Shown here: positions 14,841-16,245 of the stretch, piece after piece | Layout of the letters: every line of letters begins with the position of its first letter | How positions within the stretch are numbered: position 1 is the first letter of the stretch | DNA from: CAYYVJ01 sp964475115 | Lineage (GTDB): Bacteria; Bacillota; Clostridia; Lachnospirales; Lachnospiraceae | DNA: 16,245 nt | Direction of reading: 5' to 3' | NCBI GenBank assembly: GCA_964475115.1 | Contig: CAYYVJ010000048.1 | Coordinates: 1 to 16,245, forward strand | Program-made: the position numbers and the translations under genes | The notes under the pieces: generated by a model | The model's database searches: none | Seen by the model: the letters and a program-made list of their open reading frames with translations, nothing else | What the model was told of the DNA's origin: nothing

Positions 14841-16022
14841 TTAAATAAGTGATGCTAAGACAGCCGCCTTCGAAACAATTCCCTTTAGTTGGTTTCTTTC
14901 ATCTACAACAGCAATAGGAAATGTCGCTTCTGCTGCAACAGGTATAAGTTCAGATATCTGTGTATCTAATGTAGTCGTTGGAAGTCCTGTAATGGTTGCA
15001 TCTTCAAAAGATATCTCTCCGGCTCTTACTTTTAGAGCTTGTTCCAATGTAAGTATGCCTATAAATTGTAATTTATCTCCAACTATATATGCACTTGAAA
15101 CACCATTGTCACGCATCTGTTTCAAAGCTTGATTAGCACCATTTCTTGAATGTGCCATACAAGATGGAGTCTGCATAATATTTCTTACACTATAGATTTG
15201 TGATTTGTCAGCGCTATTTATAAAATCTCTAACATAATCATTTGCTGGGTGTGTAGACATCTCCTCTGGAGTAGCTGTTTGAATTAGCTTTCCATCTCGC
15301 ATAATAGCAACAGTATTTCCTAGTTTAAAAGCTTCATCTATATCATGAGTAATAAATACTATGGTTTTATTTAACTTTTCTTGTATAGAAAGAAGTTCAA
15401 ATTGCATTTCTCTACGTACAAGTGGATCTAATGCAGAAAAAGGCTCATCCATTAGTAAGATATCAGGGTCATTAGCAAGTGCTCTTGCAATTCCGACTCT
15501 TTGACGCATACCTCCACTCAAATTAGAAATTTTCGTATTCTCCCAACCTTCTAACCCTACCATAGAAATCATTTCCATAGCTTTTTCTTCTCGTTCCTTT
15601 TTGTTGATTCCACGGACTTCAAGTCCATATGCAACATTTCCAAGTACTTCTCTATGAGACATCAAGCCAAAACTTTGGAATACCATAGAAATTTTATAAC
15701 GTCTATAATCCTGTAATTGATTTTTAGAATATTGTTCAACATCGTTACCTTCAAAATATATTTTTCCTGAGCTGGGAGGCTGTAACATATTTAAACAACG
15801 TACTACTGTAGACTTCCCTGAACCAGATAATCCTATTAAAGCAAATATCTTTCCACGCTCTACTTCAAAGGACACATCATCTACAGCCACAGTAACTTCA
15901 GCTTGTTTTAGTATTTCTTCTTTGCTATAACCTTTTTTGAGCATTTCTTTTGCAATGGATTTTTTTCCACCAAACATTTTTGTTAGATGCTCAACTTTTA
16001 AAACTATATCTTTATCATTCAT
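14841..16022 (-). CDS. opuAA: Glycine betaine/proline-type ABC transporter ATPase with tandem CBS domains
   Basis: This 393-residue protein is of the OpuAA/ProV type and powers uptake of compatible solutes. The long N-terminal helix before the NBD (about 18-45; SIAKEMLKKGYSKEEIL) is typical of the family. Motifs: Walker A GLSGSGKST (64-72), Q-loop VFQSFGL, signature LSGGMRQR (168-175), Walker B DILLMDEPFSALDP (187-200), switch His226. Two CBS domains follow (about 280-340 and 341-393); in OpuA these sense ionic strength or cyclic-di-AMP and gate transport. The ATG at 16022 has GGAGG about 10 nt upstream and starts 2 nt after the permease stop. In this operon the ATPase follows the permease, the reverse of the classic proV-proW order, and no binding-protein gene follows before the terminator. 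Confidence 0.92.
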   Translation of the reverse strand: MNDKDIVLKVEHLTKMFGGKKSIAKEMLKKGYSKEEILKQAEVTVAVDDVSFEVERGKIFALIGLSGSGKSTVVRCLNMLQPPSSGKIYFEGNDVEQYSKNQLQDYRRYKISMVFQSFGLMSHREVLGNVAYGLEVRGINKKEREEKAMEMISMVGLEGWENTKISNLSGGMRQRVGIARALANDPDILLMDEPFSALDPLVRREMQFELLSIQEKLNKTIVFITHDIDEAFKLGNTVAIMRDGKLIQTATPEEMSTHPANDYVRDFINSADKSQIYSVRNIMQTPSCMAHSRNGANQALKQMRDNGVSSAYIVGDKLQFIGILTLEQALKVRAGEISFEDATITGLPTTTLDTQISELIPVAAEATFPIAVVDERNQLKGIVSKAAVLASLI

Positions 16023-16024
16023 TA

Positions 16025-16245
16025 TTAAGCATCCTCCTCTTCTTTTTTCAACATTCCTTGTGTTAATCTATCTAGAATAATAGCAATAATTACAATTGCA
16101 ATACCTGCAGCGAATCCTCTTCCACTTTCAAGTCGATTGATCCCTTTAAGTACCTCAGAACCAAGTCCAGTAGCACCTATCATGGAGCAAGTTACAACCA
16201 TAGAAATAGCCATCATAATGGTTTGGTTTACACCAGTCATTATGG
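16025..16245 (-). CDS. opuAB: Glycine betaine/proline-type ABC permease, C-terminal part (cut by window edge)
   Basis: The frame is open through the right edge and ends at TAA 16025-16027. The visible 73 or so residues match the end of ProW/OpuAB permeases: TGVNQTIMMAISMVVTCSM is the conserved helix after the EAA-type coupling loop, followed by GATGLGSEVLKGINRL and a last membrane helix ending LDRLTQGMLKKEEEDA. The Met at 16240 is internal to the family, not a start. It sits in the membrane and pairs with the ATPase encoded 2 nt downstream. Whether the gene also carries a fused substrate-binding domain at its N-terminus cannot be seen. Confidence 0.9.
   Translation of the reverse strand, partial: IMTGVNQTIMMAISMVVTCSMIGATGLGSEVLKGINRLESGRGFAAGIAIVIIAIILDRLTQGMLKKEEEDA

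Overview
The window looks like a chromosomal stretch from a low-GC Clostridia bacterium (Bacillota), probably Lachnospiraceae-like. That placement rests on AT-rich composition, strong AGGAGG-type ribosome binding sites, the pairing of a DUF512/PDZ radical-SAM-like gene with der, an OpuA-type transporter and a Clostridia-style BlaI fragment. It is inference, not a species identification. A run of exactly 100 N (9702-9801) marks a draft-assembly scaffold gap.

Left arm (1-8051), all on the minus strand. A MarR regulator, an ABC ATPase and a very large FtsX-type permease form a tight operon. It is preceded by a 47-bp near-perfect palindrome that contains the -10 box, so self-repression by MarR is likely. 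The permease carries an extracellular coiled-coil hairpin of about 26 heptads per arm. trmO (tRNA m6t6A methyltransferase) follows. A separate strong promoter inside the trmO-hydrolase gap then drives an alpha/beta hydrolase, the DUF512 protein and der, linked by two 4-bp ATGA overlaps. Only the first 13 codons of der lie in the window.

Middle (about 8052-11393) is a rearranged accessory segment. It holds an orphan 38-residue reading frame, a twice-broken blaI/mecI-type repressor, a MecA(PBP2a)-like transpeptidase interrupted by the N gap, a frameshifted small gene of unknown function, and the first 50 codons of an M20 amidohydrolase. The pile of truncated genes around an apparently intact beta-lactam-insensitive-type PBP suggests past insertion and deletion. 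The transpeptidase part looks somewhat richer in GC than its flanks by eye.

Right arm (11394-16245). A GH42 beta-galactosidase on the plus strand ends at a bidirectional terminator shared with a convergent two-gene unit, an AlkD-like DNA alkylation repair protein followed by a nitroreductase. Upstream of that, across an AT-only hairpin terminator, is the end of an OpuA/ProVW glycine-betaine-type transporter operon: the permease C-terminus (cut by the window edge) and then the ATPase with two CBS domains.

No rRNA, tRNA, CRISPR array, intact transposase or replication origin was seen.
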